Shown here in pieces: positions 43,372 through 51,632 of a DNA stretch of 64,000 nt (its first letter is position 1; every line of letters starts with the position of its first letter). Below the pieces are notes generated by a model that had not been told where the DNA came from, ran no database searches, and saw nothing but the letters and a program-made list of their open reading frames with translations. Made by a program: the position numbers and the translations under genes. This stretch comes from Gemmatimonadota bacterium (GTDB taxonomy: Bacteria > Gemmatimonadota > Gemmatimonadetes > Gemmatimonadales > GWC2-71-9), in assembly GCA_003169895.1 (NCBI GenBank), contig PNAE01000012.1:126736-190735 (forward strand), read 5' to 3'.

Positions 43372-45077
43372 CTGGCAGTCCGCGGTGGCGGCTCTCGCCG
43401 GCGCCGGACCACGCTGCAGTTCGGACGCTGGCGGATGCCCTCGGCCTACCGCTGCCGCTCGCCGCGCTTCTGGTGCAGCGCGGACACCACGAACCAGGTT
43501 CGGTAAGAGCGTTCCTGCGCCCGCGGCTCGATGCGTTGTCCGACCCCGGCGCACTCGCTGGCATGGCGGCAGCGGTCGACGTGATCGCGTCGGCGGTTCG
43601 CGCTGGGCAGCGCATCCTGGTGCACGGCGACTACGATGTGGACGGCCAGTGTGCGACTGCGGTGCTGACGCGCGCGTTGCGCGTCGCGGGTGGTGACGTC
43701 CATCCGTTCCTGCCCCATCGCATGACGGATGGTTACGACTTCGGTCCTGCCGGGCTGGCCGAAGCCGAACGCATCCGCGCCGCGCTGATCGTGACGTGTG
43801 ACTGTGGTATTACCGCCGTCGAGGCGGTCGCTCGCGCGAAGGCCGCCGGGTTCCGCGTGGTCATCACGGATCATCACCTTCCCGGCCCGGAGCTCCCGCC
43901 GGCCGATGCCGTGGTCGATCCCCAACGCCGCGACGACGATTCCGGTCTCGGCATGTTGTGCGGAACCGGCATCGTTTTCAAGCTGGTCCAGGCGCTCGTG
44001 GAGCCGTTGTCACTGCCCGTGGCGCTGCCGCATCATCTGCTGGACTATGTAGCGCTCGCCACCGTGGCGGATGTAGTCCCGCTGGTCGGCGAAAATCGCA
44101 TCCTGGTCAAGCATGGCCTCAAGCTGCTGGCGCACAGTCGGTGGCCCGGTCTCCGCGCGCTCCTGGAGCGGGCGCAACTGGGCGATAAGGAGCTTCGCGC
44201 CACACAGGTCGGCTTCATCATCGCACCGCGCCTGAACGCGGTCGGCCGGATTGCCGACGCGAATGACGGACTCCGATTGCTGCTCACAGACGACCCCGCC
44301 GAGGCGGCGACCCTTGCCGACCGGTTGGAAGTGCTGAACCGCGAGCGCCAGGACCTCGACCAGCGGATTCTCGACGAAGCGCTCGCAGAGGTCGAACGCT
44401 GCCATGCCGATCCGGCGATCGATGCCGCGATCGTGCTGGCTGCCGATCACTGGCACCCGGGGGTGGTGGGGATTGTCGCCTCGCGCATCGTGGAGCGGTT
44501 CGGCCGGCCCACGTTCCTGATCGGCCTCGACGGTGAACTCGGTCGCGGCAGCGGGCGCAGCATCGAGGGGTTCGACCTGCATGCGGCGTTGACCGAATGC
44601 GGCGACCTGCTCGAACGGTTCGGCGGGCATCGCATGGCGGCCGGCCTCACCATTCGACGCGACCGAGTCGGCGCGTTTCGCGCCCGGTTCAATGCTGTTG
44701 CGCAGCAGCAACTCACCCCCGCCGACCTTGGCCCCACTCAACGCGTGGATGTCGAGCTCGGGCTCGACGAAATCACCGATGAACTCGAACGCTGGAGCCG
44801 GGAGCTGGAGCCCTGCGGCATGGGGAACCCGGGCCCGGTGTTCGGCGTGCGAAACGTGCGGCTGATGAGCCCGCGCGTCGTCGGCAGCAACCATCTCAAG
44901 GGAGTCCTCTCGGCCGGCCGGCGCGGCGTCGACACGATCGCGTTCGGTTGGGCCGATCGCTACACCACGTACGGCGACGTTCCGATCGACGTGGCGTTCC
45001 GGCTCGAGCGAAACGAATGGAACGGCCGCTCCGCGCTACAGGCGCGTGCGGTGGCGCTGGCGCCGGCGGCCGGGTGA
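43368..45077 (+). CDS. recJ: Single-stranded-DNA exonuclease RecJ
   Basis: 5'-3' ssDNA exonuclease for recombination and repair. DHH domain with HGDYDVDGQCATAVL (motif I, near 86-100), CDCGITAVE, DHHLPG (near 168-173) and VALATVADVVPL. DHHA1 domain with GVVGIVASRIVERFGRPTFLI, GRGSGRSIEGFDLHAAL and GGHRMAAGLTI. OB domain at the C-terminus. No ATG, GTG or TTG lies where the conserved PRWRL start requires one. The proposed start is CTG 43368, whose CTGA overlaps the previous stop like the other NTGA junctions here. The next upstream alternative is GTG 43332. About 569 residues. Confidence 0.93.
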   Translation: MTGSPRWRLSPAPDHAAVRTLADALGLPLPLAALLVQRGHHEPGSVRAFLRPRLDALSDPGALAGMAAAVDVIASAVRAGQRILVHGDYDVDGQCATAVLTRALRVAGGDVHPFLPHRMTDGYDFGPAGLAEAERIRAALIVTCDCGITAVEAVARAKAAGFRVVITDHHLPGPELPPADAVVDPQRRDDDSGLGMLCGTGIVFKLVQALVEPLSLPVALPHHLLDYVALATVADVVPLVGENRILVKHGLKLLAHSRWPGLRALLERAQLGDKELRATQVGFIIAPRLNAVGRIADANDGLRLLLTDDPAEAATLADRLEVLNRERQDLDQRILDEALAEVERCHADPAIDAAIVLAADHWHPGVVGIVASRIVERFGRPTFLIGLDGELGRGSGRSIEGFDLHAALTECGDLLERFGGHRMAAGLTIRRDRVGAFRARFNAVAQQQLTPADLGPTQRVDVELGLDEITDELERWSRELEPCGMGNPGPVFGVRNVRLMSPRVVGSNHLKGVLSAGRRGVDTIAFGWADRYTTYGDVPIDVAFRLERNEWNGRSALQARAVALAPAAG

Positions 45078-45592
45078 CTCGCATCGTGAGCGGCGCGTGG
45101 GGCGGGCGGCGGCTGGTGGTGCCCCCGGATCGCCGCGTGCGGCCCACGGCGGAGCGGGTACGGGAGGCATGGCTGAACATCCTCGCGCCGCGTCTGGCGG
45201 GGGCGCGAGTGGTCGACCTGTTCGCCGGGAGCGGTGCGCTCGGGCTGGAGGCGCTCTCACGCGGCGCGGCGCATGCCACCTTTGTCGAGACGCATCCGGA
45301 TTCGCTGAGCGCCTTGCGCGCGAACATTGCCGCGCTCGGCGCGGAGGAGCACGCCGACATCCGCCGTGCCGATGCAGTTCGGTTCGTCGCGGGGCTCGCG
45401 CCGCAGGCATATGACGTCGCGCTTGCCGATCCTCCATTCGCGAGCGACCTGGCGCAACAGATCGCGGCCGCGTGGCACCACGCTCCATTTGCCAGCGTGC
45501 TCGCCGTCGAGCACCCCCGGAAAACTGAACTCACCGGTGGCACCACTCGCCGGTGGGGCGACATCGCCGTCACCTTCTACCACACCCCATGA
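45074..45592 (+). CDS. rsmD: 16S rRNA (G966-N2) methyltransferase RsmD
   Basis: 172 residues from GTG 45074. Opens MTRIVSGAWGGRRLVVP and has RPTAERVREAWLNIL, both characteristic of RsmD. SAM motif I VVDLFAGSGALGLEALSRGA begins at 47, and catalytic motif IV DPPF is at 119-122. The C-terminal EHPRKTEL fits. The rsmD-coaD pair is conserved in many bacteria and is coupled here by ATGA. Confidence 0.94.
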   Translation: MTRIVSGAWGGRRLVVPPDRRVRPTAERVREAWLNILAPRLAGARVVDLFAGSGALGLEALSRGAAHATFVETHPDSLSALRANIAALGAEEHADIRRADAVRFVAGLAPQAYDVALADPPFASDLAQQIAAAWHHAPFASVLAVEHPRKTELTGGTTRRWGDIAVTFYHTP

Positions 45593-46071
45593 CCCGCATC
45601 GCGATCTACCCAGGTTCGTTTGACCCGCCGACGCGTGGCCACGAGGATCTGATCCGGCGGGCGCTCGCCCTCGCTGATCACCTCGTCGTCGCCATCGCCA
45701 TCAATCCCAGCAAGGCGCCGCTGTTTTCGGTCGAGGATCGATTGCGCATGCTGGCCGTCGCGGCCGCAGGCGACCCGCGCATCGAGCTGGCCTCATTCTC
45801 CGGGCTCCTCGCCGATTTCGCCCGCGACCGCAACGCCACCATGGTGATCCGCGGCCTGCGCGCGGTCAGCGACTTCGAGTACGAGTTCCAGATGGCGCTG
45901 ATGAATCGCAAGCTGAACGACAAGCTGGAGACGGTGTTCCTGGTGCCCGCGGTGGACCTCACCTACCTCTCGTCATCCTTGGTGCGTGAAGTTGCGCGGT
46001 TCGGCGGCCCGCTCGATGGCCTCGTCAGCTCGGCCGTTGCGGATGCGCTCAAGGCGCGATTCGCCGGGTGA
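45589..46071 (+). CDS. coaD: Phosphopantetheine adenylyltransferase
   Basis: Penultimate step of coenzyme A synthesis. 160 residues from ATG 45589. Nucleotidyltransferase signature [17 protein letters not shown], with the active histidine at 18. [17 protein letters not shown] and [24 protein letters not shown] are diagnostic of CoaD; the second turn motif is [14 protein letters not shown]. Overlaps rsmD and pta by four bases each, placing CoA supply beside a CoA-using phosphotransacetylase. Confidence 0.97.
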   Translation: MTRIAIYPGSFDPPTRGHEDLIRRALALADHLVVAIAINPSKAPLFSVEDRLRMLAVAAAGDPRIELASFSGLLADFARDRNATMVIRGLRAVSDFEYEFQMALMNRKLNDKLETVFLVPAVDLTYLSSSLVREVARFGGPLDGLVSSAVADALKARFAG

Positions 46072-46997
46072 TCTTTCGCGAGCAGCTGCGTGCGCGGGCC
46101 GCCGGGAAGCACGCTCGCATCGTCTTTGCCGAGGGGGCGGACGCCCGGATCCAGGCCGCGGCGGCAACGCTCGCACGCCTCGGCATCGCCGACCCGATCC
46201 TGCTCGGAGCCGACTTCAATCCCGCGCGACACGACCGCCTGGCCGCCATTGGTGAGCGACTGCGCGAACGGCGGCCGGACGCGGTGCGCGACGGCGTCCA
46301 TGCGCTGGACCTCGCCAGCGACCGGCTCCGCTTCGCCGCCGGGCTCGTGGCCATCGGAGATGCAGATGGCTGCCTCGCGGGCGCGGTCGTTACCAGCGCG
46401 GAAGTGATGCGCGCCGGACTCTGGTTGATCGGGATGGCGCCCGGCCATGCCTGGCTGAGCGCCGCGATGTACCTCGGTCTCGAGGATCGGGTGCTGACCT
46501 ACACCGACGTCGCCGTGGTCCCCTCGCCAACGGCGGACCAGTTGGCCCAGAGCGCGCTCGCCGCCGCGCGGGACCGGCGGGTGCTGGTGGGCGACGTGCC
46601 GGTGGTCGCGTTTCTGTCCTTCAGCACCAAGGGCAGTGCGCAGGGCCCGGAAGCGGACCGGGTGCGCGAGGCGGCGGCGATTTTTCGCCGGATCGCGCCT
46701 GAAGTGGTGTCCGACGGTGAGTTGCAGGTCGATGCGGCGCTCGTCCCGGCCGTCGCCGCACGAAAGTGCCCCGCATCAGAGGTCGCCGGTCGCGCGAACG
46801 TGCTGGTGTTTCCCAGTCTCGATGCGGCGAACATCGGCTACAAGTTGACCGAGCGCCTGGCCAACGCCAGCGCCGCCGGCCCGCTGCTGCAGGGCCTCGC
46901 GCGTCCGATGTCCGACCTGTCGCGTGGAGCGGAGCCCGACGATATTGTGGATGTGGCCGCGATGGTGGCGCTGCAATCCAGCGTCACGCGGGACTGA
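46068..46997 (+). CDS. pta: Phosphate acetyltransferase
   Basis: Interconverts acetyl-CoA and acetyl phosphate. 309 residues from GTG 46068, the short single-domain form. N-terminal [32 protein letters not shown]; central [24 protein letters not shown]-terminal [23 protein letters not shown], then [33 protein letters not shown], matching phosphotransacetylases closely. A phosphate butyryltransferase is the nearest alternative, but the C-terminal motif favours Pta. ackA is not in the window. Confidence 0.92.
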   Translation: MIFREQLRARAAGKHARIVFAEGADARIQAAAATLARLGIADPILLGADFNPARHDRLAAIGERLRERRPDAVRDGVHALDLASDRLRFAAGLVAIGDADGCLAGAVVTSAEVMRAGLWLIGMAPGHAWLSAAMYLGLEDRVLTYTDVAVVPSPTADQLAQSALAAARDRRVLVGDVPVVAFLSFSTKGSAQGPEADRVREAAAIFRRIAPEVVSDGELQVDAALVPAVAARKCPASEVAGRANVLVFPSLDAANIGYKLTERLANASAAGPLLQGLARPMSDLSRGAEPDDIVDVAAMVALQSSVTRD

Positions 46998-47013
46998 ACC
47001 CCAGGAGCGACGG

Positions 47014-47349
47014 ATGCCGTTTACGGCGAGCCAGGCTGCGAACAACGCCACGATGGTGACGGTGGAGGGGCAGTTGATCGTGGCCAATCGTCAGGAGCTG
47101 AAGCAGCTCGTGCAGGACGCGCTCGACCGTGGCGCCCGGCGCTTCGTCTTCGACTTCACCCCCACGGCATACATCGACTCGTCCGGCCTGGGCGCTCTGG
47201 TTTCGATCAGCAAACGCGTGCGCGAAGCGGGCGGCGATCTTCGGCTCGCCGGCCTGAACGAGGACCTCCGCTCGCTGTTCGAACTGACCAAGCTCGACAC
47301 CCTGTTCGCCATTTCGAACACGCCGGCCGAGGCCCTCGCGGCCGACTGA
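47014..47349 (+). CDS. STAS-domain anti-sigma factor antagonist (RsbV/SpoIIAA-like)
   Basis: 111 residues from ATG 47014 with AGGAG upstream. STAS fold: TVEGQLIVANRQELKQLV, RRFVFDFTPTAYIDSSGLGALVSISKRVREAGG. The phospho-acceptor equivalent is Ser56 in DSSGLG. Unphosphorylated STAS proteins bind the RsbW-type kinase and free the target sigma factor. The kinase gene follows nine bases later and the phosphatase after it, forming a complete partner-switching module. No sigma factor gene is adjacent, so the output is unknown. Confidence 0.92.
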   Translation: MPFTASQAANNATMVTVEGQLIVANRQELKQLVQDALDRGARRFVFDFTPTAYIDSSGLGALVSISKRVREAGGDLRLAGLNEDLRSLFELTKLDTLFAISNTPAEALAAD

Positions 47350-47358
47350 GGACCGGTG

Positions 47359-47805
47359 ATGCTCGCCACCGCCCACCTAACGCCGCGGGAACCTGGAGAG
47401 GGCGACCGGTTTCGCATCGAGCTGGCGACGGATCTATCGCGCGTCGGTGAAGTGGTCGAGACGGTGTGCGCTGGTTGCTTCGCACGCACCGCGGCTTCGC
47501 GACGGACGCAGTTTCGTCTCTGCACGGTCCTGGCGGAGGCGCTGGCCAACGCGATGCTCTACGGCAACAGTGGCGATCCATCGCGTCACGTGATTGTCGA
47601 CGTTGAGTTGCGCGAGGACTTCATCGTCATCGCCGTATCCGACGAAGGCGATGGCTTCAACCACAACGCCGTCCCGCTTCCGATTGGCGACGAATCACTC
47701 GAGGCCACCCGTGGCCGCGGGTTGTTCATGATTCACCGCCTGGCCGACGACGTGGCCTTCAATGACCAAGGAAATACCATCTGGATGACGCTGCCCCGCC
47801 AATGA
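47359..47805 (+). CDS. RsbW-type serine kinase / anti-sigma factor
   Basis: 148 residues from ATG 47359 (GAGGA at six bases; a GTG at 47356 is the alternative). GHKL ATPase motifs: N box LCTVLAEALANAMLYGN with Asn64, G1 box VSDEGDGF (94-100), G2 box GRGLFMIHRL (119-128). The protein is single-domain and cytoplasmic, as expected of RsbW/SpoIIAB/BtrW. It would phosphorylate the STAS protein at 47014 and sequester a sigma factor or another partner. Four-base overlap with the phosphatase gene. Confidence 0.9.
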   Translation: MLATAHLTPREPGEGDRFRIELATDLSRVGEVVETVCAGCFARTAASRRTQFRLCTVLAEALANAMLYGNSGDPSRHVIVDVELREDFIVIAVSDEGDGFNHNAVPLPIGDESLEATRGRGLFMIHRLADDVAFNDQGNTIWMTLPRQ

Positions 47806-49334
47806 GTGAACTCCGCGGCGTCCTCGCGCCGCTGAGTGCGCTTGCGGGCGCGCCGCTACGGCTGTGGCGGCTCGACGGTGACCGTTGGCAGCTGGTCGCG
47901 GGCGAACCCGCCGGTCTCGACGTGCCGCGAGCGCCGCGGGGCGCCGAGGGGAACGCCGCGTCGTGGCTGGCGTTGCGCGGCTCGCCCGGCCTCTTCCTTG
48001 AGATCGTCTCGCCGCCGGATGCCGGGCGCGACGACACCGCGCGCCATGTGCTGGCGGTGGTGCAGGCTGTGCTCGAGTCCGAGCGAGCGACAGCGGCACT
48101 CAGCGGCGAACTGGCCGCACGCTACGAAGAGATCGACCTGCTTTATTCGATCGGCGAGTTGCTGGGGAGGGCGCACCCGGTTGACGAAGTTGCCTCGGTG
48201 ATCCTGCGCGAAGTCAGCGCGGTGGTCGGCGCCCGCCGCGCCGGCCTGCGCGTCCATGACGAAGCTCGCGGGGTGCTCCGGACGGTTGCCACGTTGGGCA
48301 CGGCGCCGGGTACCGTGCCGGAGGAGGTAGCGACCGACGATCCGGACGCCGTCGCGGCGCGCGCCTTCCGCAGCGGGCGGATCGAAACCGGCGTGCAACC
48401 CGGGTGGGTACCGGGCGAGGTGGTTGCCGTGCCGATCAGCTACTCGGCTTCCGGCCAGGCATCGCGTGTCATCGGCACGCTCGCGCTCGCCGATCGCGCC
48501 GGCGGCGGCGGTTTCACCCGCGACGAGACCAAGCTCATCGTGGCCGTCGCGACGCAGATCGGCGCGGCGCTCGAGAATGCCAGGCTGGTGTCGCGCGATA
48601 CTGATCGCCAGGGGCTTGAGCAGGAGTTACGCCTCGCCCACGAGTTGCAAGTGCGCCTGATGCCGACGCCGGCCATGTTGCGCGGCGATGCCGACGTCGC
48701 GGTGCGTTGTGAAGCTGCGGCGTCGGTCGGCGGGGATTTCTACACCTTCGCCCGCCTCGGCCGCGGGCGGGTGGGCACGATGCTCGGCGACGTCTCGTCG
48801 CACGGATTATCCGCCGCGTTGATCGCCGCTGAAGTGCTCGCAGCTGTTGGCATCCACGCCAACTCGACCACGCCACCCGACGAGATGCTCACGTTGCTGC
48901 GCGATTCGCTTGCGGATGAGCTGGAGAAGACCGAGATGTACCTGACGATCTTCTACGGCATCCTCGATCCGACCGCGGGGCGGCTGGTTTACGCCAGTGC
49001 CGGCCACCCGCACGCTTTTCGGGTGCCACGAACTGGCGGCGCCGAGCGGCTCGATCCGACCGCCCCTCCGCTCGGACTGGTCGAGGCCGGCCGCTTCGGG
49101 CGCCGGATGGTGCCCTGGCACTTCGCGCACGACCTGCTGGTGCTGTTCACCGACGGATTGCAGGACCACGCCAACGACACCGGTGAACGGTTCGGCGAGG
49201 CGCGCATCCTGGCGCGCATCGAAACGGACCGGGCCTGCACGCCGCAACAGCTGGTTGACCGCGTGTTCCAGGACCTCGCCGATTTCGGCGGGCCAGCCGC
49301 CGACGACCGCACGCTGCTCGTGCTCCGCATGTGA
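47802..49334 (+). CDS. GAF-PP2C (RsbU/SpoIIE-like) serine phosphatase
   Basis: 510 residues. A divergent N-terminal 100 residues is followed by a GAF domain (about 110-265, ELLGRAHPVDEVASVILREVSAVVGARRAGLRV to LIVAVATQIGAALENARLV). A linker helix (LEQELRLAHELQVRLMP) precedes the SpoIIE-type PP2C domain with metal-binding aspartates in VGGDFYTF (near 311) and LGDVSSHGLSAAL (near 328), plus YASAGHPHAFRV and LVLFTDGLQDHAN. It should dephosphorylate the STAS protein when its GAF domain senses a ligand or redox state. No membrane segment. Confidence 0.92.
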   Translation: MSELRGVLAPLSALAGAPLRLWRLDGDRWQLVAGEPAGLDVPRAPRGAEGNAASWLALRGSPGLFLEIVSPPDAGRDDTARHVLAVVQAVLESERATAALSGELAARYEEIDLLYSIGELLGRAHPVDEVASVILREVSAVVGARRAGLRVHDEARGVLRTVATLGTAPGTVPEEVATDDPDAVAARAFRSGRIETGVQPGWVPGEVVAVPISYSASGQASRVIGTLALADRAGGGGFTRDETKLIVAVATQIGAALENARLVSRDTDRQGLEQELRLAHELQVRLMPTPAMLRGDADVAVRCEAAASVGGDFYTFARLGRGRVGTMLGDVSSHGLSAALIAAEVLAAVGIHANSTTPPDEMLTLLRDSLADELEKTEMYLTIFYGILDPTAGRLVYASAGHPHAFRVPRTGGAERLDPTAPPLGLVEAGRFGRRMVPWHFAHDLLVLFTDGLQDHANDTGERFGEARILARIETDRACTPQQLVDRVFQDLADFGGPAADDRTLLVLRM

Positions 49335-50161
49335 GCCCCCGTCGGCGCAAGGCGCTGGGCCAGCACTTCCTCACCCATCCGCCGCTGTTGGCAAGAATCG
49401 CCGCCGTTACCGGCGCGACTGCGCAGCATGTCGTGCTGGAGATTGGTCCCGGTCGCGGCGCCCTCACGGCGGCGCTCCTGGATCGCGGCGCAACGGTCGT
49501 AGCGATCGAGCGGGATGCGGCGATGGCGGCGGGCCTGCTGCGCCGGTTTTCCGGACGCAATTTCGCGCTGGTGACAGGTGACGCACTGGAACTCGACTGG
49601 TCGGCGCTGGTCGCGCCGTGGGTGTCGGCCGGCAAGATATGGCTCGTCGCCGGCAACATCCCATACAACATCACCTCGCCGCTGCTCGATCGCGCGTTGA
49701 CGGCCCCGCTACCGGCAGCGGTCACGTTCCTGGTCCAGCGCGAAGTCGCCGACCGAATCGTTGCCGGCCCGGACGCCAAGGAGTATGGTGGCCTGACCAT
49801 CGGCATCCAGGCGGTGGCGCATGTCAAGCGCGAGTTCACGGTGGACAAGCGTGCTTTCACGCCGCCGCCGAAGGTCGATTCAGCGGTGCTCCACCTCGTT
49901 CCTCGCGATCCGCCGCTGGTCCTGCCGGGGAGGATTCCGGAGTTTCGGCGGCTGGTGACCTCGCTCTTCTCATACCGGCGAAAGCGGATGTTGAAGGCGC
50001 TGCGGGAGGCGAGGGGTCTGGATGCGGTACGGGCAGGGGAGGTCCTGCGGCTGGCGAAGATCGATCCGGACCTGCGGCCGGAGGTCGTCGATGTCGCCGG
50101 ATTCGTGCGGTTGCTCGACGTGCTCTCGCCGGCGGTCCTTGTTCGGATCGCCCCCTCGTGA
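49331..50161 (+). CDS. rsmA: 16S rRNA dimethyladenosine transferase KsgA/RsmA
   Basis: Dimethylates A1518 and A1519 of 16S rRNA. 276 residues from GTG 49331. Starts RRKALGQHFLTHPPLLARI; SAM motif I LEIGPGRGALTAALLDRG at 36-53; catalytic NIPYNITSPLLDRAL at 109-123; VQREVADRIVAGP and KEYGGLTIGIQ follow. The C-terminal helical domain is complete. The stop codon lies inside the Rex operator that precedes the next gene. Confidence 0.95.
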   Translation: MSPRRRKALGQHFLTHPPLLARIAAVTGATAQHVVLEIGPGRGALTAALLDRGATVVAIERDAAMAAGLLRRFSGRNFALVTGDALELDWSALVAPWVSAGKIWLVAGNIPYNITSPLLDRALTAPLPAAVTFLVQREVADRIVAGPDAKEYGGLTIGIQAVAHVKREFTVDKRAFTPPPKVDSAVLHLVPRDPPLVLPGRIPEFRRLVTSLFSYRRKRMLKALREARGLDAVRAGEVLRLAKIDPDLRPEVVDVAGFVRLLDVLSPAVLVRIAPS

Positions 50162-50173
50162 AACATTTCACAA
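50156..50173. promoter_or_regulatory. Rex operator directly upstream of rex
   Basis: The 18-base sequence TCGTGAAACATTTCACAA matches the known Rex consensus TTGTGAAWWWWTTCACAA with one flanking change (C for T at position 2) and C in the AT centre. It abuts ATG 50174 and overlaps the rsmA stop, so bound Rex would block its own transcription. This implies NADH-responsive autoregulation. Confidence 0.8.
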
Positions 50174-50809
50174 ATGCTCACCCGCAAGATCGCCGACTCC
50201 ACCGTTCGACGGCTCGCGATCTATCTCCGGTTTCTGGAGGAGTTTGAGCGCCAGGGGGCGGACACGCTGTCGTCCGAAGCGCTGGCGGCTCGCGCCGGCA
50301 CGACGTCGGCGCAGGTCCGCAAGGACCTGTCTTTCTTCGGCTCGTTCGGCAAGCGCGGCCTGGGCTATGACGTGCATGCGCTGGCGCGGCAGCTCCGCAA
50401 TATTCTCGGACTGACCCGCCGCTACCGCGTGCTCCTCGTGGGAGCGGGGCGGCTCGCCGGCGCACTGACGCAGTACGCGGAATTTGGCGCCCGCGGATTC
50501 GATATTGTGGTGGTGGTGGACAAGGACCCCGCGAAGATTGGCATGCGCTGGGCCGAACTCGTGATCGCTGACGTCACCGATCTCGAGAACATCGTCAAGC
50601 GCGCCCGGATCGACATCGCCATCCTTGTCACGCCCGCCGCTCCGGCGCAGGCATTGGTCGATCGGCTGGTGGCCGCGGGCGTCACGGCGATGCTCAACTT
50701 CGCGCCGGTCCAGCTGCACGTGCCGGCGGGCGTCGATGTCAAGAATGTGAATCTTGCGGTCGAACTGGAAACGCTGTCATACGCGATTCAACATCGTGGG
50801 AGCAGCTGA
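50174..50809 (+). CDS. rex: Redox-sensing transcriptional repressor Rex
   Basis: Binds DNA when NADH/NAD+ is low and releases it on NADH binding, controlling fermentation and respiration genes. 211 residues. The winged helix includes the diagnostic RKDLSFFGSFGKRGLGY (49-65). The Rossmann domain starts YRVLLVGAGRLAGAL (84-98), with GAGRLAG instead of the usual GxGNLG, and Asp116 in VVVDKDP. The swapped C-terminal helix ends VELETLSYAIQH. ATG 50174 follows a Rex operator immediately, with no room for a Shine-Dalgarno sequence outside it. Confidence 0.97.
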   Translation: MLTRKIADSTVRRLAIYLRFLEEFERQGADTLSSEALAARAGTTSAQVRKDLSFFGSFGKRGLGYDVHALARQLRNILGLTRRYRVLLVGAGRLAGALTQYAEFGARGFDIVVVVDKDPAKIGMRWAELVIADVTDLENIVKRARIDIAILVTPAAPAQALVDRLVAAGVTAMLNFAPVQLHVPAGVDVKNVNLAVELETLSYAIQHRGSS

Positions 50810-50816
50810 GGAACTG

Positions 50817-51632
50817 ATGACCGGACTCACTGCACATCCAGCCGGCACGCTCGCCGAACGGGCACTGGAGTTGTTGCGCCTGGGCCCGGCGAGTGCCACC
50901 GACCTGGCGGTCAGGGTACTCGGGCTTCCCAACGCGCCGATCGCCGTCGCCGAGCGCATTGCGGCCGCGCTCCTCGGCGCCGACCCACGCGTGCGGCAGC
51001 AATCCGACGGAAGTTGGTCGCTGGTTGCAGCGGCGCAGGGATCACCGTTGCTGGAGGAGTGCGCCTTCGCCGTGGTGGACGTGGAAACCACCGGCATGCA
51101 GGCAGCGGGTGACGATCGCATTACCGAAATCGCCGTGGTCGTCGTGCATGGTGCGCGGCGCGACGTCGTGTTCGAATCGCTGGTGAATCCCGGGCGGCCG
51201 ATTCCGGAACGCATCTGTGAACTCACCGGTATCAGCCAGGAGATGGTCGACGCGGCGCCAACATTCGCGGAAATCGCCGATCAGATCCTCGCCGCCCTTG
51301 CCGGCCGGGTGTTCGTGGCGCACAACGCGCGATTCGACTGGGGATTCGTCGGGGCCGAGGTGCGGCGCACGCGCGACCTGGCGCTGGACGGCCCGCGGCT
51401 TTGCACGGTCCGGCTCGCCCGGCGCCTTGTGCGCGGGGAGCCGTCCTACGCGCTGGGCGCGCTGGCCGTCCGCCTCGGCCTCGAATTCGGTGCCCGGCAC
51501 CGCGCCGCCGGCGATGCCCTCGTCACCGGCATGCTGTTGCAGCGACTGCTGCTGCACGCCCGCGAGCAGGGAGCCCGGACCCTGGCCGACATCGAGGTGT
51601 TGCATCGAACCCCGATGGGCGCCCTGACATGA
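50817..51632 (+). CDS. DnaQ-like 3'-5' exonuclease (DNA polymerase III epsilon family)
   Basis: 271 residues from ATG 50817 (GAGGA five bases upstream). Residues 1-75 form a helical, winged-helix-like N-terminal domain not found in E. coli DnaQ. The DEDDh exonuclease follows: motif I Asp88-x-Glu90 in VVDVETTG, motif II Asp174 in HNARFDWGF, motif III His228 and Asp233 in HRAAGDA. It could be the proofreading subunit or a PolC/UvrC-associated exonuclease-like protein; the extra N-domain makes a stand-alone repair role plausible. Confidence 0.88.
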   Translation: MTGLTAHPAGTLAERALELLRLGPASATDLAVRVLGLPNAPIAVAERIAAALLGADPRVRQQSDGSWSLVAAAQGSPLLEECAFAVVDVETTGMQAAGDDRITEIAVVVVHGARRDVVFESLVNPGRPIPERICELTGISQEMVDAAPTFAEIADQILAALAGRVFVAHNARFDWGFVGAEVRRTRDLALDGPRLCTVRLARRLVRGEPSYALGALAVRLGLEFGARHRAAGDALVTGMLLQRLLLHAREQGARTLADIEVLHRTPMGALT

